A stretch of 16,115 nt of DNA from CAZJBP01 sp964544115 (GCA_964544115.1 CAZJBP010000083.1:1-16115), one strand, 5' to 3'; positions 7,262 through 15,464 are shown, counted from the stretch's first letter. Numbers and translations are program-made. Notes: generated from the letters alone by a model not told the origin.

Positions 7262-8656
7262 CTAGAGAAGGTCAACCAGCCGGGCCGCATGGCCAGTGTA
7301 CGCCCGCGGGGTTAGCGCCAGCAGGCGAGCCTTGTCGTCCGCCCCGATGTCCAGCCCCTGGATGAAGGTCTGAAGTGCCTCGCGCGAGACGGCGCCTTTG
7401 CCGCGGGTGGCGGCCTTGAGCTGTTCGTAGGCGTCCTCGACCCGGGCCTTGCGCAGGACGGTCTGGATCGGCTCGGCCAGGACCTCCCAGGCCCCGTCCA
7501 GATCCTCCGCCAGGCGCGCCTCGTTGAGCTTGAGCTTGCCGAGCCCCTTCAGGGCTGACGCATAGGCCAGGAGCGAATGGCCAAAGGCCACGCCCACGTT
7601 GCGCAGGACAGTGGAATCGGTGAGGTCGCGCTGCAGGCGGGAGACGGGCAGCTTCTCCGAAAGGTGGTGCAGGAGGGCGTTGGCCAGCCCGAGGTTGCCC
7701 TCGCTGTTCTCGAAATCGATGGGATTGACCTTGTGCGGCATGGTCGAAGAGCCCACCTCGCCGGCGACGGTCTTCTGCGCAAAATACCCCAGGGAGACGT
7801 AACTCCAGATATCGCGGTCGGCGTCGATCAGGACGCGATTCCAGCGCGCCAGCGCGTCGAAGATCTCCGCCAGGCAGTCGTGCGGCTCGATCTGAGTGGT
7901 GAAGCGGTTCTGCTTGAGGCCCAGTTCGTCTTCGATGATGCGCCGGCTGAGCCCCGGCCAGTCCACGTCGGGGTATGCCACCACATGGGCGTTGTAGTTG
8001 CCCACGGCGCCGTTCATCTTGCCGAGCGGCCGGCAGGCGGCCAGGGACTCGGACTGACGCCGCAGGCGGGCTGCAAACACGGCCAGCTCTTTGCCGACCG
8101 TGGTCGGAGAGGCGGTCTGGCCGTGCGTGCGCGCGAGCATGGGCACGTCCTTCCAGGCCCGCGCCAGAGCGGTGAAGGCCTCGATCACGCGGTTCTGCCG
8201 CTCCGCCAGCGCCGCCAGGCCGTCGCGGACCATCAGCGCGTGGGCCAGATTGTTAATGTCCTCCGACGTGCAGGCGAAGTGCAGGAACGAGGACCGGTCG
8301 GCGAGGGACGTGCCCTGGAAGCGCTCGCGCAGGAAGTACTCCACAGCCTTGACGTCGTGGTTGGTCTTCGCCTCGATCGCCTTGACCCGCAGGGCGTCGG
8401 CTGGCGAAAAGTCAGCCACCAGTCGGTCGAGGAGGGCGGCCTCGTCGGCCGACAGCGCGCCCGCCTCGGGAATACCCGGCTCGGAGCACAGCGCCCGCAG
8501 CCAGCACACCTCCACCCGGACGCGGTAGCGGACCAGGCCGAATTCGGAGAAGATCGGCGCCAGCTCGGCAACCTTGCCGGCGTACCGCCCGTCCAGCGGC
8601 CCCAGCGCCATCAGGGACTGCAGATCATCGCCGTTCGCTCGTGTGGTGCTGTCCAT
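7262..8656 (-). CDS. purB: adenylosuccinate lyase
   Basis: The product is 464 residues, close to the 456 of the E. coli enzyme. It cleaves adenylosuccinate to AMP plus fumarate and SAICAR to AICAR plus fumarate in cytosolic purine synthesis. The start is ATG 8656, with GGGGAG 6 bp upstream; the frame extends to 8707 but that part is not conserved. Seen in order: ALGPLDGRY near the N-terminus, the active-site LARTHGQTASPTTVGKE segment with the conserved His, and the fumarase/aspartase-superfamily signature GSSTMPHKVNP, with the catalytic serine in the flexible loop at residues 303-304. This is followed by IDFENSEGN, characteristic of the long E. coli-like PurB subgroup. No other purine gene is adjacent. 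A separate promoter lies upstream (8825-8853). Nothing is truncated or missing. Confidence 0.97.
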   Translation of the reverse strand: MDSTTRANGDDLQSLMALGPLDGRYAGKVAELAPIFSEFGLVRYRVRVEVCWLRALCSEPGIPEAGALSADEAALLDRLVADFSPADALRVKAIEAKTNHDVKAVEYFLRERFQGTSLADRSSFLHFACTSEDINNLAHALMVRDGLAALAERQNRVIEAFTALARAWKDVPMLARTHGQTASPTTVGKELAVFAARLRRQSESLAACRPLGKMNGAVGNYNAHVVAYPDVDWPGLSRRIIEDELGLKQNRFTTQIEPHDCLAEIFDALARWNRVLIDADRDIWSYVSLGYFAQKTVAGEVGSSTMPHKVNPIDFENSEGNLGLANALLHHLSEKLPVSRLQRDLTDSTVLRNVGVAFGHSLLAYASALKGLGKLKLNEARLAEDLDGAWEVLAEPIQTVLRKARVEDAYEQLKAATRGKGAVSREALQTFIQGLDIGADDKARLLALTPRAYTGHAARLVDLL

Positions 8657-8743
8657 GGCCCGCTCCCCTGCATGGCGCGCCCGCCGTCCCGCGGCCGGCG
8701 CTGCCACGGGCGATACTCTGGCCCATCCCCGCCGCGTCCGTCA

Positions 8744-8774
8744 AGCCGCCCGACACCGTCAGCCGCCCGACACC
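8744..8774. repeat. 14-bp direct repeat in the purB leader
   Basis: AGCCGCCCGACACC occurs at 8744-8757 and 8761-8774, a 17-bp period, inside the likely untranslated leader of purB. No function can be assigned; simple duplication is enough to explain it. Confidence 0.5.
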
Positions 8775-8824
8775 CGCTCGCCACAGCGAGTCCTCTCCCG
8801 CCCACATACCACCTCGATGATGTT

Positions 8825-8853
8825 CATATAACAATAGCGGCCGCTACTGTTTA
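8825..8853 (-). promoter_or_regulatory. possible purB promoter with a 12-bp palindrome in the spacer
   Basis: On the - strand TAAACA (8853-8848) and TATATG (8830-8825) are 17 bp apart, each matching consensus at four of six bases, in an AT-rich patch. The spacer contains the perfect palindrome TAGCGGCCGCTA (8835-8846), placed where a repressor could block polymerase. The leader would be about 160 nt. Confidence 0.35.
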
Positions 8854-8880
8854 ATTAACATCACGACTTGTGCCACTAAT

Positions 8881-8901
8881 GGGTGGGTGGGCGGATGGGG
8901 G
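8881..8901 (+). other. G-quadruplex motif downstream of rsmB
   Basis: GGGTGGGTGGGCGGATGGGGG fits the four-run pattern G3-N1-G3-N1-G3-N5-G5 on the + strand. It sits 32 bp beyond the rsmB stop codon and just upstream of the purB promoter. For rsmB transcription the G-rich strand is the template, so a quadruplex would form ahead of polymerase. Confidence 0.45.
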
Positions 8902-8932
8902 CAGGATGCGTGCGCTGACGCGGGACGGTCTA

Positions 8933-10249
8933 TCAGGCCTTCCGCCGCAGGGCAGCGCAGAAGGCGCCGTCGGTGCCGCTGCGGGGCGGAAAGAGTGCTT
9001 CGCGGGCGACTTCGGTGAAGCCGGGGTGCTCCCGCAGCCACGTCCCGACCTGCGCCTCGTTTTCCTCGGGCTCGATGCTGCAGGTGCTGTAGACCAGGAT
9101 GCCGCCGGGTTTGACGGCCGCGGACACGGTGTCCAGCAGCGCCCGCTGTCGCCGCACGGCGGTCTCGAGATGCTCCGAGGTGAAGCGCCAGCGCGCGTCG
9201 GGCCTGCGGCGCAGGGTCCCGGTGTTGGTGCACGGCGCATCGAGGAGGACGCGGTCGAAAAGCCCGTCCGCCGTCACTTTGGCGACGGCCTGCTGGTCCG
9301 CCGCGCTGCCCGCCACGGTCCGCACGCTCTGCAGGCCCAGCCGCGCCACGTTCTCGTGCACCCGCTCGAGCCGCGCGGCCGAGACGTCCATTGCAACGAT
9401 GACGCCGCGGTCGCCCATGCGCTGCGCCAGCATGATCGTCTTGCCGCCCGGCGCTGCGCAGGCATCGAGCACGCGCTCGCCCGGCTGCGCCCCCGTCAGT
9501 TCGACCGCCCTGAGGGTCGAGGGATCGCACACGGTGAACAGGCCCTCGGCGAACCCGGGCAGCTGGTCGACCCGCGCACCGTGGGCGAGGGTCAGGCAGG
9601 CGACCGCCGGGGCGGGCACCGGCCGGGCCTCGACGCCCGCGGCCTGCAGTTGCGCGGCGTAGGCTTCGGGCGTGGTCCGGAGGATGTTGACGCGTACGAC
9701 GACGAACGGCGGCTGGTTGTCCCAGCGACACAGGGCCTCGGCGTCGGCCTCGCCGTAACGGGCGGTCCATCGCCGGACCAGCACTTCGGGGTGCGACTCA
9801 CGCACGGCCAGATCCTGCCGCGCCAGCTCCGCCAGCAGCGCCTCCCGCTCGCGGTCGGCCCGGCGGAGGACCCCGTTGAGAAACCCCGTGAACCGGCCTT
9901 GCCCCCCTCTGCGCGCGGCATCCACCGTCTCGTTCACGGCGGCAAACACGGGCACGGAGTCCATGCGCAACAGCTGGTAAAGGCCGACCATGAGCAGGGC
10001 GCGGACCGGAGGCGCGGGCTGGCGCGCGGCGTACCGGTCGATGACCCAGTCCAGCATGCCCTTCCAGCGCACGCACCCCTGCACGACCTCGTTCACGAAG
10101 GCGCGCGAGCCGGCCACCGGCGCCATCATGCGAGAGGGGAAGCGGCCGGTTTCCAGCCACTCGCCCACGACGCGCGCCGCCGCCAGCCGGCTGTTGCCTT
10201 CCGGGTTCGAGGACTTCGGGGCGTCGGTTGCCGCAGGGTCGTCGGTCAT
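8933..10249 (-). CDS. rsmB: 16S rRNA (cytosine-C5)-methyltransferase
   Basis: The enzyme, 438 residues, uses S-adenosylmethionine to methylate C5 of a 16S rRNA cytosine (C967 in E. coli). The N-terminal part (about 20-150) is the NusB-like RNA-binding domain (SRAFVNEVVQGCVRWKG, then VGLYQLLRMDSVP). The C-terminal Rossmann domain has motif I DACAAPGGKT (about 260-270), motif IV DAPCTNTGTLRRRPD with C340, and motif VI YSTCSIEPEENE with C390. The 50-residue spacing of the two cysteines equals that of C325 and C375 in E. coli RsmB, where the second is the nucleophile. Its ATG overlaps the rlmN stop codon as ATGA, with GGAG 8 bp upstream inside rlmN, so translation is probably coupled. An in-frame start further up, inside rlmN, is not conserved. 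Confidence 0.95.
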   Translation of the reverse strand: MTDDPAATDAPKSSNPEGNSRLAAARVVGEWLETGRFPSRMMAPVAGSRAFVNEVVQGCVRWKGMLDWVIDRYAARQPAPPVRALLMVGLYQLLRMDSVPVFAAVNETVDAARRGGQGRFTGFLNGVLRRADREREALLAELARQDLAVRESHPEVLVRRWTARYGEADAEALCRWDNQPPFVVVRVNILRTTPEAYAAQLQAAGVEARPVPAPAVACLTLAHGARVDQLPGFAEGLFTVCDPSTLRAVELTGAQPGERVLDACAAPGGKTIMLAQRMGDRGVIVAMDVSAARLERVHENVARLGLQSVRTVAGSAADQQAVAKVTADGLFDRVLLDAPCTNTGTLRRRPDARWRFTSEHLETAVRRQRALLDTVSAAVKPGGILVYSTCSIEPEENEAQVGTWLREHPGFTEVAREALFPPRSGTDGAFCAALRRKA

Positions 10250-11304
10250 GGGGTCGTCTCCGCGGGGACGCCGGCCGGCGAGAACCGCAGCTGGCCGCAC
10301 GCGCCGCGCACTCCGGCGCCGCGCGATGAGCGCAAGGTCACGTTGATGCCGGCGCGTTCAAGGACAGCCATGAACGCCTGGGCGGCCTCGGGCGTGGAGG
10401 TCTCGCCGCTGAACTCCGGCACGGGGCTGAGCGGGATCAAGTTGACCCGCCCCTGAATGCCGGCCATGCGGGCGACCAGTTGGCGCGCATGCTCGGGGGT
10501 GTCGTTTACGCCGCGAATCAGCGTGTATTCGAAGGTGACGATCCGCCCGGTCCGCTCGGCATACGCGCGGCAGGCCGGCAACAGGACATCGAGGGGATAC
10601 TTGCGGTTCACCGGCATCAGCCGCGAGCGCAGCGCATCGTCCGGGGCATGCAGCGAGACGGACAGCTCGATCTGCAGCCCCTCTGCGCCCAGCCGTTCGA
10701 TGCCCGGCACCTCGCCGCACGTGCTGAGGGTGATGCGTCGCGCGCCGATGTTGATGCCGTCGTGGTCGTTGAGGATGCGGACCGCCGTCAGCGTGGCGTC
10801 GTAGTTGTCCATCGGCTCGCCGATGCCCATGAACACGACGTGGGTCGGCCGCTCTCCGTACTCCTGCCAGGCCAGCAACACCTGCCCGACGATCTCGCCG
10901 GCCTCCAGGTTGCGCCGCCAGCCGGCCTGGCCGCTGGCGCAGAAGGCGCAGTGATGACGGCAGCCGACCTGGGTGGAGACGCAGACGGTCCGCCGGTCGG
11001 CGGCGGGGATCAGAACGGTCTCGACCGCGTCGCCGTCGGTCAGCCGCACGAGGAGCTTGCGCGCCCCGTCGGGTTCGCCTTGCACGCTGGCGCGCGTCGC
11101 CGCGTCCAGGCGGAACGCCTCCCGCAGGGCGTCGAGCATCGCCCGGGGAAGGTTCGAGGCCTGATTCCAGTCGGTCAGGCGGCGTTCGTACAGCCAATGC
11201 CACAGCTGCCGGGCTCTGAACGCCGGCTGGCCGAGGGATTGACACAACGCATCGACGCCAGCCCGGTCGAGGCTGTGGATGAGAGCTGGATGGGCATTGC
11301 TCAC
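10246..11304 (-). CDS. rlmN: 23S rRNA / tRNA adenine-C2 methyltransferase, radical SAM
   Basis: This radical SAM enzyme makes m2A at position 2503 of 23S rRNA and at position 37 of some tRNAs. The iron-sulfur motif CRHHCAFC gives C115, C119 and C122. The methyl-carrying/resolving pair is C108 (in TVCVSTQVGC) and C336 (in GACGQL). The 7-residue step from C108 to C115 is the same as C118 to C125 in E. coli. MGIGEPMDN, ITLSTCG and SVSLHAPDD follow the family order. The start is the weak point: I choose GTG 11304 (VSNAHPALIHSLDRAG), giving 352 residues, since N-terminal homology begins about there. GTG 11313 and GTG 11403 are alternatives, and no clear ribosome binding site supports any of them. 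It lies 32 bp after the small membrane-protein gene and overlaps rsmB. Confidence 0.94.
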   Translation of the reverse strand: MSNAHPALIHSLDRAGVDALCQSLGQPAFRARQLWHWLYERRLTDWNQASNLPRAMLDALREAFRLDAATRASVQGEPDGARKLLVRLTDGDAVETVLIPAADRRTVCVSTQVGCRHHCAFCASGQAGWRRNLEAGEIVGQVLLAWQEYGERPTHVVFMGIGEPMDNYDATLTAVRILNDHDGINIGARRITLSTCGEVPGIERLGAEGLQIELSVSLHAPDDALRSRLMPVNRKYPLDVLLPACRAYAERTGRIVTFEYTLIRGVNDTPEHARQLVARMAGIQGRVNLIPLSPVPEFSGETSTPEAAQAFMAVLERAGINVTLRSSRGAGVRGACGQLRFSPAGVPAETTP

Positions 11305-11336
11305 GGTCGGCACGCCCGGCGTGGGGTGCGGGTCGG

Positions 11337-11600
11337 TCAGCGTACGGCCCCTGCCGACGGCGCCGGGGGCCAGACCGACGGCGGCGCCTTGTAGAAAGCC
11401 CACTCTATGGCCTGCAACGCGATCAGGCTGAGAAAGACCAGCGAGGCGATGATGGCCATGATGGCGGCCGGCGTGTGGTAGCTGCTGTCCACGACACGCC
11501 GCGCGGCCGCGCGTTCGGGAGCGGCCGCTTCCACGGCTTCAGGCGCGCCCGGTTGGGCTTTAATCGAAAGCTTTTTCTTCAGAGTGACTTGCGTATTCAT
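11337..11600 (-). CDS. small single-helix membrane protein
   Basis: The product has 87 residues from ATG 11600 (MNTQVTLKKKLSIKAQPG). Residues about 1-46 are basic and Ala/Glu-rich, then a hydrophobic helix of roughly 22 residues (AAIMAIIASLVFLSLIALQA) is followed by IEWAFYKAPPSVWPP and a short tail. It is probably a bitopic inner-membrane protein with its N-terminus in the cytosol, by the positive-inside rule. I do not recognise a family. The ribosome binding site is poor. It is the first gene of the unit with rlmN and rsmB. Real-gene support comes from clean membrane topology, a promoter-like site directly upstream and its position; the sequence alone does not prove it is expressed. Confidence 0.65.
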   Translation of the reverse strand: MNTQVTLKKKLSIKAQPGAPEAVEAAAPERAAARRVVDSSYHTPAAIMAIIASLVFLSLIALQAIEWAFYKAPPSVWPPAPSAGAVR

Positions 11601-11615
11601 AGGATTACACGCCGC

Positions 11616-11644
11616 ATCGTAGATTGGGGAAAGAGACGCCGCAA
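11616..11644 (-). promoter_or_regulatory. possible promoter of the membrane protein-rlmN-rsmB unit
   Basis: On the - strand TTGCGG (11644-11639) and TACGAT (11621-11616) are 17 bp apart, with three and four of six consensus matches. Transcription would begin only a few bases before ATG 11600, which would fit the weak ribosome binding site. Confidence 0.35.
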
Positions 11645-11669
11645 GCCTAATTTCGGAGGCCATTTCGGG

Positions 11670-11850
11670 GGGCGGGCGCATCCCCGTTTCAGTGCACCCC
11701 GCATATGGGGCTGGCGCTCGGAGAGCGCCGCCCTACCCATGCGCATCCGGTCCTGGGACACGGTCGTTTGCGATCAAGTAGGCCGCGCCTCTCCGAGGCG
11801 CCGGCCCGCGCAGGGACGCCATAGGCACCGAAACGCGGATGCGCCCTCCC
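11670..11850. repeat. 181-bp palindromic element (REPIN/MITE-like)
   Basis: Outer arms 11670-11695 and 11825-11850 are inverted copies over 26 bp with three mismatches (core GGGCGCATCC, then CGTTTC, then GTGC). Inside lie two short hairpins in opposite orientation: GGCGCTC-GGA-GAGCGCC (11713-11729) and GCGCCTC-TCC-GAGGCGC (11785-11801). These are themselves related, since the reverse complement of the first and the second share GTAGG near one end and the CTCTCCGAG centre. The middle contains GTCC-TG-GGAC. No protein is encoded. The layout matches paired REP sequences or a non-autonomous miniature transposon. No target duplication is obvious. Confidence 0.65.
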
Positions 11851-11919
11851 AGCTTCGCCTTGCCCCCGTCTGGACGAAGCGGTACGGTCTGGCCGGCTGA
11901 AGTCAGGGAGAGAAGCGCC

Positions 11920-14900
11920 ATGCTCACAGACGCGAAGATTCTCGGGAAACTGGACCGGATTGAACTGCGCTACCAGGACCTGCGCTACGAGTCCGTGGCG
12001 GACGTTCCCGTGGAGATGTACGAGACCCAGGAGCGGCTCCGCGCTGCGCCGCGCGGGTCGGCGAAGGTGGCGTGGCTCCCGGCGCCCGCCGGGACCGCTT
12101 GGGGCGACAGCTTCGGCACCGCCTGGTTCCGGGGGCGCGTGCGACTGCCGAAAGCGGTCGTGGGGCAGAAGGTCTTCGTCCGCGCCGCGACCGGCGGCGA
12201 GACGCTCTTCATCGTGGATGGCGAGTACCGCGGGGTGTTCGACGGCAATCATCCGGCCGTGCTGATGACCGCCAGGGGCGAGGCCGGGCACGTGTACGAG
12301 GTGAACTTCGAGGCCTACGCGGGGCATTCGTTCCCAGGCTGCGCGCCCGACGAGAAGGGCGAGGTGGTTGGGCCGAAGGCGCGGGTGTTCGGGGGCGTGC
12401 AGATCCTGCGGATGCGGGAGGACGTCGTCGGCTTTGTCCATGACCTGCGCGTCCTGCTCCAGCTGGCCGGTCGGGACGAGGGCAATTCGCTGGAGAAGAA
12501 CAGCCTGCGCCGCAACCGCATCATCCGGGGCCTGGCCGACGTCTTCGCGGCGGTCGACGCCATGCCGCAGGAGAGCGGGGAAGCCAGCTGGCGGCCGAAG
12601 CTGGCCAAGGCGCGCCAGATCATGTGGCCGCTGCTGGCGGCGAAGAACGGCCCCACCGCTCCGTGGTTCGGGATCATCGGCCATTCCCACATCGACACCG
12701 CGTGGCTGTGGCCGATCGCCGAGACCTGGAGGAAGTGCGCCCGCACCTTCTCCTCGGTGATCAACCTGATGGAGCAGTACCCCGAGTTCATGTTCACCCA
12801 GAGCGCGCCGTGCCACGCGGACATGATGCGCCGGGAGTATCCGGGCCTCTTCAAGCGGATCCAGGCGATGGTCAAGCGCGGCCGCTGGGAGCCGAACGGC
12901 GCCATGTGGGTGGAGCCGGACTGCAACATCCCGTCCGGCGAGTCCTTCGTCCGCCAGCTCCTCGTCGGCCAGGCCGCCACGCGCGAGATGTTCGGCTACA
13001 CGTCGGACACGCTCTGGCTGCCCGACGTCTTCGGCTACTCGGCGGCCCTGCCCCAAATCCTGGCGCAGAGCGGCATCCGGTTCTTCTGCACCACGAAGAT
13101 CAACTGGAATGACACCACGAAGTTCCCGTACGACACGTTCCACTGGAAAGGCGTTGACGGGACGTCGGTGCTGGCCCACTTCCACTACATTCACTTCGTG
13201 CCGGACCCGGTGAACCTCATCTGGCAATGGAATCAGGTTCAGCACAAGGACATCCAGGACCGGCGGCTCGCGCCCTTCGGATTCGGCGACGGCGGCGGCG
13301 GCCCGACGGCGGAGATGTGCGAGTTCGCCCGGCGCGTCGAAGACCTCGAGGGCTGCCCCCGCGCCCGCTACATGACGGTGAGCGAGTTCATGCAGGGCAT
13401 CCGCCGCGACATGGGCGCCGATCTGCCCGAGTGGGTCGGCGAGCTCTACATGGAAGGGCACCGCGGAACGCTCACGTCCATCGCCGGCGTGAAGCGGCGC
13501 AACCGCCTCGCCGAATTCGCCCTGCGCGAAGCGGAGTACCTGTCCACCCTGGCCGCGCTCAGCGGCGCCGCCTATCCGGCGGACGAGTTGAAGACGGCCT
13601 GGAAGATTCTCCTCACGAATCAGTTCCACGACATCCTGCCGGGCTCCTCCATCGCCGAAGTGAATGACGAGGCGGTGCGCGACTTGGACGACTGCACCGG
13701 GAAAGCGGGAGCCGTGAGCCAGGCCGCGCTGCAGCGGCTGGCCGGCCCGTCGAGCGCGGAGGGCAAGTCCCTGCGCCTGGTCAACAGCCTGAGCTGGGAC
13801 CGCGCGGGCGAACTCGTCCTGGACGCGCCGCGCCGGAACCTGAAGCCCGCCAGTCCTGACCTCGTCTCCCAGCGCATCGAGGATGTGGACGGCGCGAGCA
13901 AGCTGGTCCTGTCCGGCGTGACGGTTCCTGCTCTCGGGTCAACGGTGATCCCCATGGTCGCGGGCGCCTCCGGCGGCGCGTCCGCCTTCACGGTAAGCGC
14001 CACCGGCGTCGAGACGCCGCACGCCACGGTGAAGTTCGACAAGGCCGGCCGGATGACGTCGTTCGTGGACAAGGCGTCCGGCCGCCAGATCGTGAAGTCC
14101 GGCGGCGCCCTGAACGCCCTGCTCATCGGCGAGGACGTTCCGGAGGCGTGGGACAGCTGGGATATCGACAGCGACCAGCGCCTGAAGATGCGCGCGGAGG
14201 ACCGTCTCGTGCGTCGCGCGGTGGTGGCGGACGGGCCGCTGCAGCTGCGCATCCGCAGCGAATACCGACTCGGCGCCGGATCGAGCCTCACGCAGGACCT
14301 GGTCTTTCATGCCGGCAGCCCGCGCGTCGACTTCGAGACCGTCGTCGACTGGAACGAGCGGCACCAGTTGCTCAAGGCGGGCTTTGACCTGGACGTCCTG
14401 GCCGACTCGGCGCGGCAGGAGATCCAGTACGGGCATCTGGAGCGCTCCACGCACCGCAACCAGCCGCAGGATCGCGCGCGCTTCGAGGCCTGCGCCCACA
14501 AGTGGACCGACCTTTCGGAGAACGGCTTCGGAGTGGCCCTGCTCAACGACTGCAAATACGGCATGGGCGTGCAGGGCGGCACGCTCCGGCTCAGCCTCCT
14601 GAAGGCCGGGACGCACCCGGACGCCCGCGGCGACCGCGGCCGGCATCGCTTCACCTACTCCCTGCTGCCGCACGCGTGCGGCTTTTCGGTGGAGTCGGTG
14701 GTGCGCCCCGCCTACGAGCTGAACCTGCCGGTGACGGCATGGTGGGGCTCCGCCGACGCGCTGCCATGGGCCAGCCTGCTGACCGTGGACGCGCCGCACG
14801 TGATCGTCGAGTCGGTCAAGTGGGCGGAACAGGGCAAGGCGTTCGTGGTCCGGCTCTACGAGGCCGGCAAGACCGGCGGCCGCGTGAAGGTGACCTTCAA

Positions 14901-15045
14901 CGCAAAGATCTCGTCCGTGTCGGCGACCAACCTGCTGGAAGAAGACGCGCGCCCCCTCAAGCTCAGCGGCGGGGCGGTTCGCTTCACGATGCGGCCCTTC
15001 GAGATCAAGACGCTCCTGGTGCGTCCGGAACCCGCGAGTCGATAG
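11920..15045 (+). CDS. GH38 alpha-mannosidase (cytosolic/Ams1-Man2C type)
   Basis: The product has 1,041 residues with no signal peptide and is therefore probably cytosolic; it removes alpha-linked mannose from the non-reducing end. Start ATG 11920 has AGGGAG 9 bp upstream; the frame also opens at 11839 but that lies in the repeat element. An N-terminal beta domain (about 1-240) precedes the GH38 catalytic domain (about 250-500). Zinc ligands H257 and D259 lie in GHSHIDTAWLWP, and nucleophile D369 lies in LWLPDVFGYS and also binds zinc. The helical middle domain (about 508-600) begins YMEGHRGTLTS and includes NQFHDILPGSSI with zinc ligand H570. The rest is the large beta C-terminal region. 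All catalytic residues are present and the length is normal for the Ams1-like group. Leader bases 11852-11880 can form a GCTTCG/CGAAGC hairpin. Substrate linkage cannot be deduced. Confidence 0.95.
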   Translation: MLTDAKILGKLDRIELRYQDLRYESVADVPVEMYETQERLRAAPRGSAKVAWLPAPAGTAWGDSFGTAWFRGRVRLPKAVVGQKVFVRAATGGETLFIVDGEYRGVFDGNHPAVLMTARGEAGHVYEVNFEAYAGHSFPGCAPDEKGEVVGPKARVFGGVQILRMREDVVGFVHDLRVLLQLAGRDEGNSLEKNSLRRNRIIRGLADVFAAVDAMPQESGEASWRPKLAKARQIMWPLLAAKNGPTAPWFGIIGHSHIDTAWLWPIAETWRKCARTFSSVINLMEQYPEFMFTQSAPCHADMMRREYPGLFKRIQAMVKRGRWEPNGAMWVEPDCNIPSGESFVRQLLVGQAATREMFGYTSDTLWLPDVFGYSAALPQILAQSGIRFFCTTKINWNDTTKFPYDTFHWKGVDGTSVLAHFHYIHFVPDPVNLIWQWNQVQHKDIQDRRLAPFGFGDGGGGPTAEMCEFARRVEDLEGCPRARYMTVSEFMQGIRRDMGADLPEWVGELYMEGHRGTLTSIAGVKRRNRLAEFALREAEYLSTLAALSGAAYPADELKTAWKILLTNQFHDILPGSSIAEVNDEAVRDLDDCTGKAGAVSQAALQRLAGPSSAEGKSLRLVNSLSWDRAGELVLDAPRRNLKPASPDLVSQRIEDVDGASKLVLSGVTVPALGSTVIPMVAGASGGASAFTVSATGVETPHATVKFDKAGRMTSFVDKASGRQIVKSGGALNALLIGEDVPEAWDSWDIDSDQRLKMRAEDRLVRRAVVADGPLQLRIRSEYRLGAGSSLTQDLVFHAGSPRVDFETVVDWNERHQLLKAGFDLDVLADSARQEIQYGHLERSTHRNQPQDRARFEACAHKWTDLSENGFGVALLNDCKYGMGVQGGTLRLSLLKAGTHPDARGDRGRHRFTYSLLPHACGFSVESVVRPAYELNLPVTAWWGSADALPWASLLTVDAPHVIVESVKWAEQGKAFVVRLYEAGKTGGRVKVTFNAKISSVSATNLLEEDARPLKLSGGAVRFTMRPFEIKTLLVRPEPASR

Positions 15046-15104
15046 GATCGCGGCCCGGGGAACGAACCGATTCAGGGCAGGGCGCGGATCGCAGCGTTGA
15101 GCGA

Positions 15105-15127
15105 TGCCGTTGTCAATTCGGACGGCA
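15105..15127 (+). terminator. weak hairpin after the mannosidase
   Basis: TGCCGT (15105-15110) pairs with ACGGCA (15122-15127) across 11 nt, 60 bp beyond the stop codon. The nearest T-run (TTTT) is over 20 bp further on, so intrinsic termination is doubtful. Confidence 0.25.
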
Positions 15128-15370
15128 CCCGAATATGCTCATGAGTGTTTTCTAGTCGGCTTGAAATTACTCACGCCGTCAGTCATGGGCGCATCTGCGT
15201 GGGCGGATCGGTCTTAAAGCTGCCGTGGGATGTGTCTCGGATCGGGTCGAAACACGGGCGCGTGATTGCCAGCGAATGCGGACTATTCACCTGTTCCTTG
15301 TGTGTTCACTCACACGTCCCCCGCGCTGCATCTCCTTCTCCTCCAGTCCGATCCGCGCCGGCACACCGGC

Positions 15371-15398
15371 TTGACACCGCTGCCTTCTCTGTTACCCT
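15371..15398 (+). promoter_or_regulatory. sigma-70 type promoter reading into the cassette gene
   Basis: A perfect TTGACA at 15371-15376 is followed after 16 bp by TACCCT (15393-15398), a weak -10. The distance to the GTTGGAC core box at 15486 is about 90 bp and to the gene start about 108 bp. It is placed like a cassette promoter Pc in front of an integron insertion point. Confidence 0.5.
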
Positions 15399-15428
15399 CC
15401 CCGTCATAGTAAAGAAGCGCCGCGGTTG

Positions 15429-15464
15429 CTTTTCCGGCAGAAATGGCAGGCCAAGCCGGAGAAG
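15429..15464. repeat. 10+10 bp hairpin upstream of the cassette boundary
   Basis: CTTTTCCGGC (15429-15438) and GCCGGAGAAG (15455-15464) pair over ten positions with one G-U, around a 16-nt loop. It lies between the promoter and the core box, in the transcribed leader. Confidence 0.5.

Noticed and set aside
8835..8858. NotI (GCGGCCGC) and PacI (TTAATTAA) sites 6 bp apart, as in a cloning linker
   Set aside because: GCGGCCGC also occurs at about 11503, 11521 and 12877, as expected at this GC content, and TTAATTAA lies in an AT-rich promoter patch. No vector sequence is visible on either side.
11839..11919. N-terminal extension of the mannosidase
   Set aside because: It would be encoded by the end of the palindromic element and its hairpin leader. 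ATG 11920 has its own ribosome binding site.
11689..13629. Long open frame on the - strand opposite the mannosidase; similar long antisense frames at 2242-3870, 4045-5670, 7577-8854 and 8870-10456
   Set aside because: They mirror well-identified genes, and their translations are rich in Arg, Ala, His, Val and Gly with no family motif. High-GC coding DNA commonly produces such frames.
15096..15102. GTTGAGC, another exact GTTRRRY box preceded by GCAGC like the end of the attC-like site
   Set aside because: No RYYYAAC box and no matching stem blocks are found within 150 bp upstream, which is mannosidase coding sequence. A 7-bp degenerate pattern alone is expected by chance.
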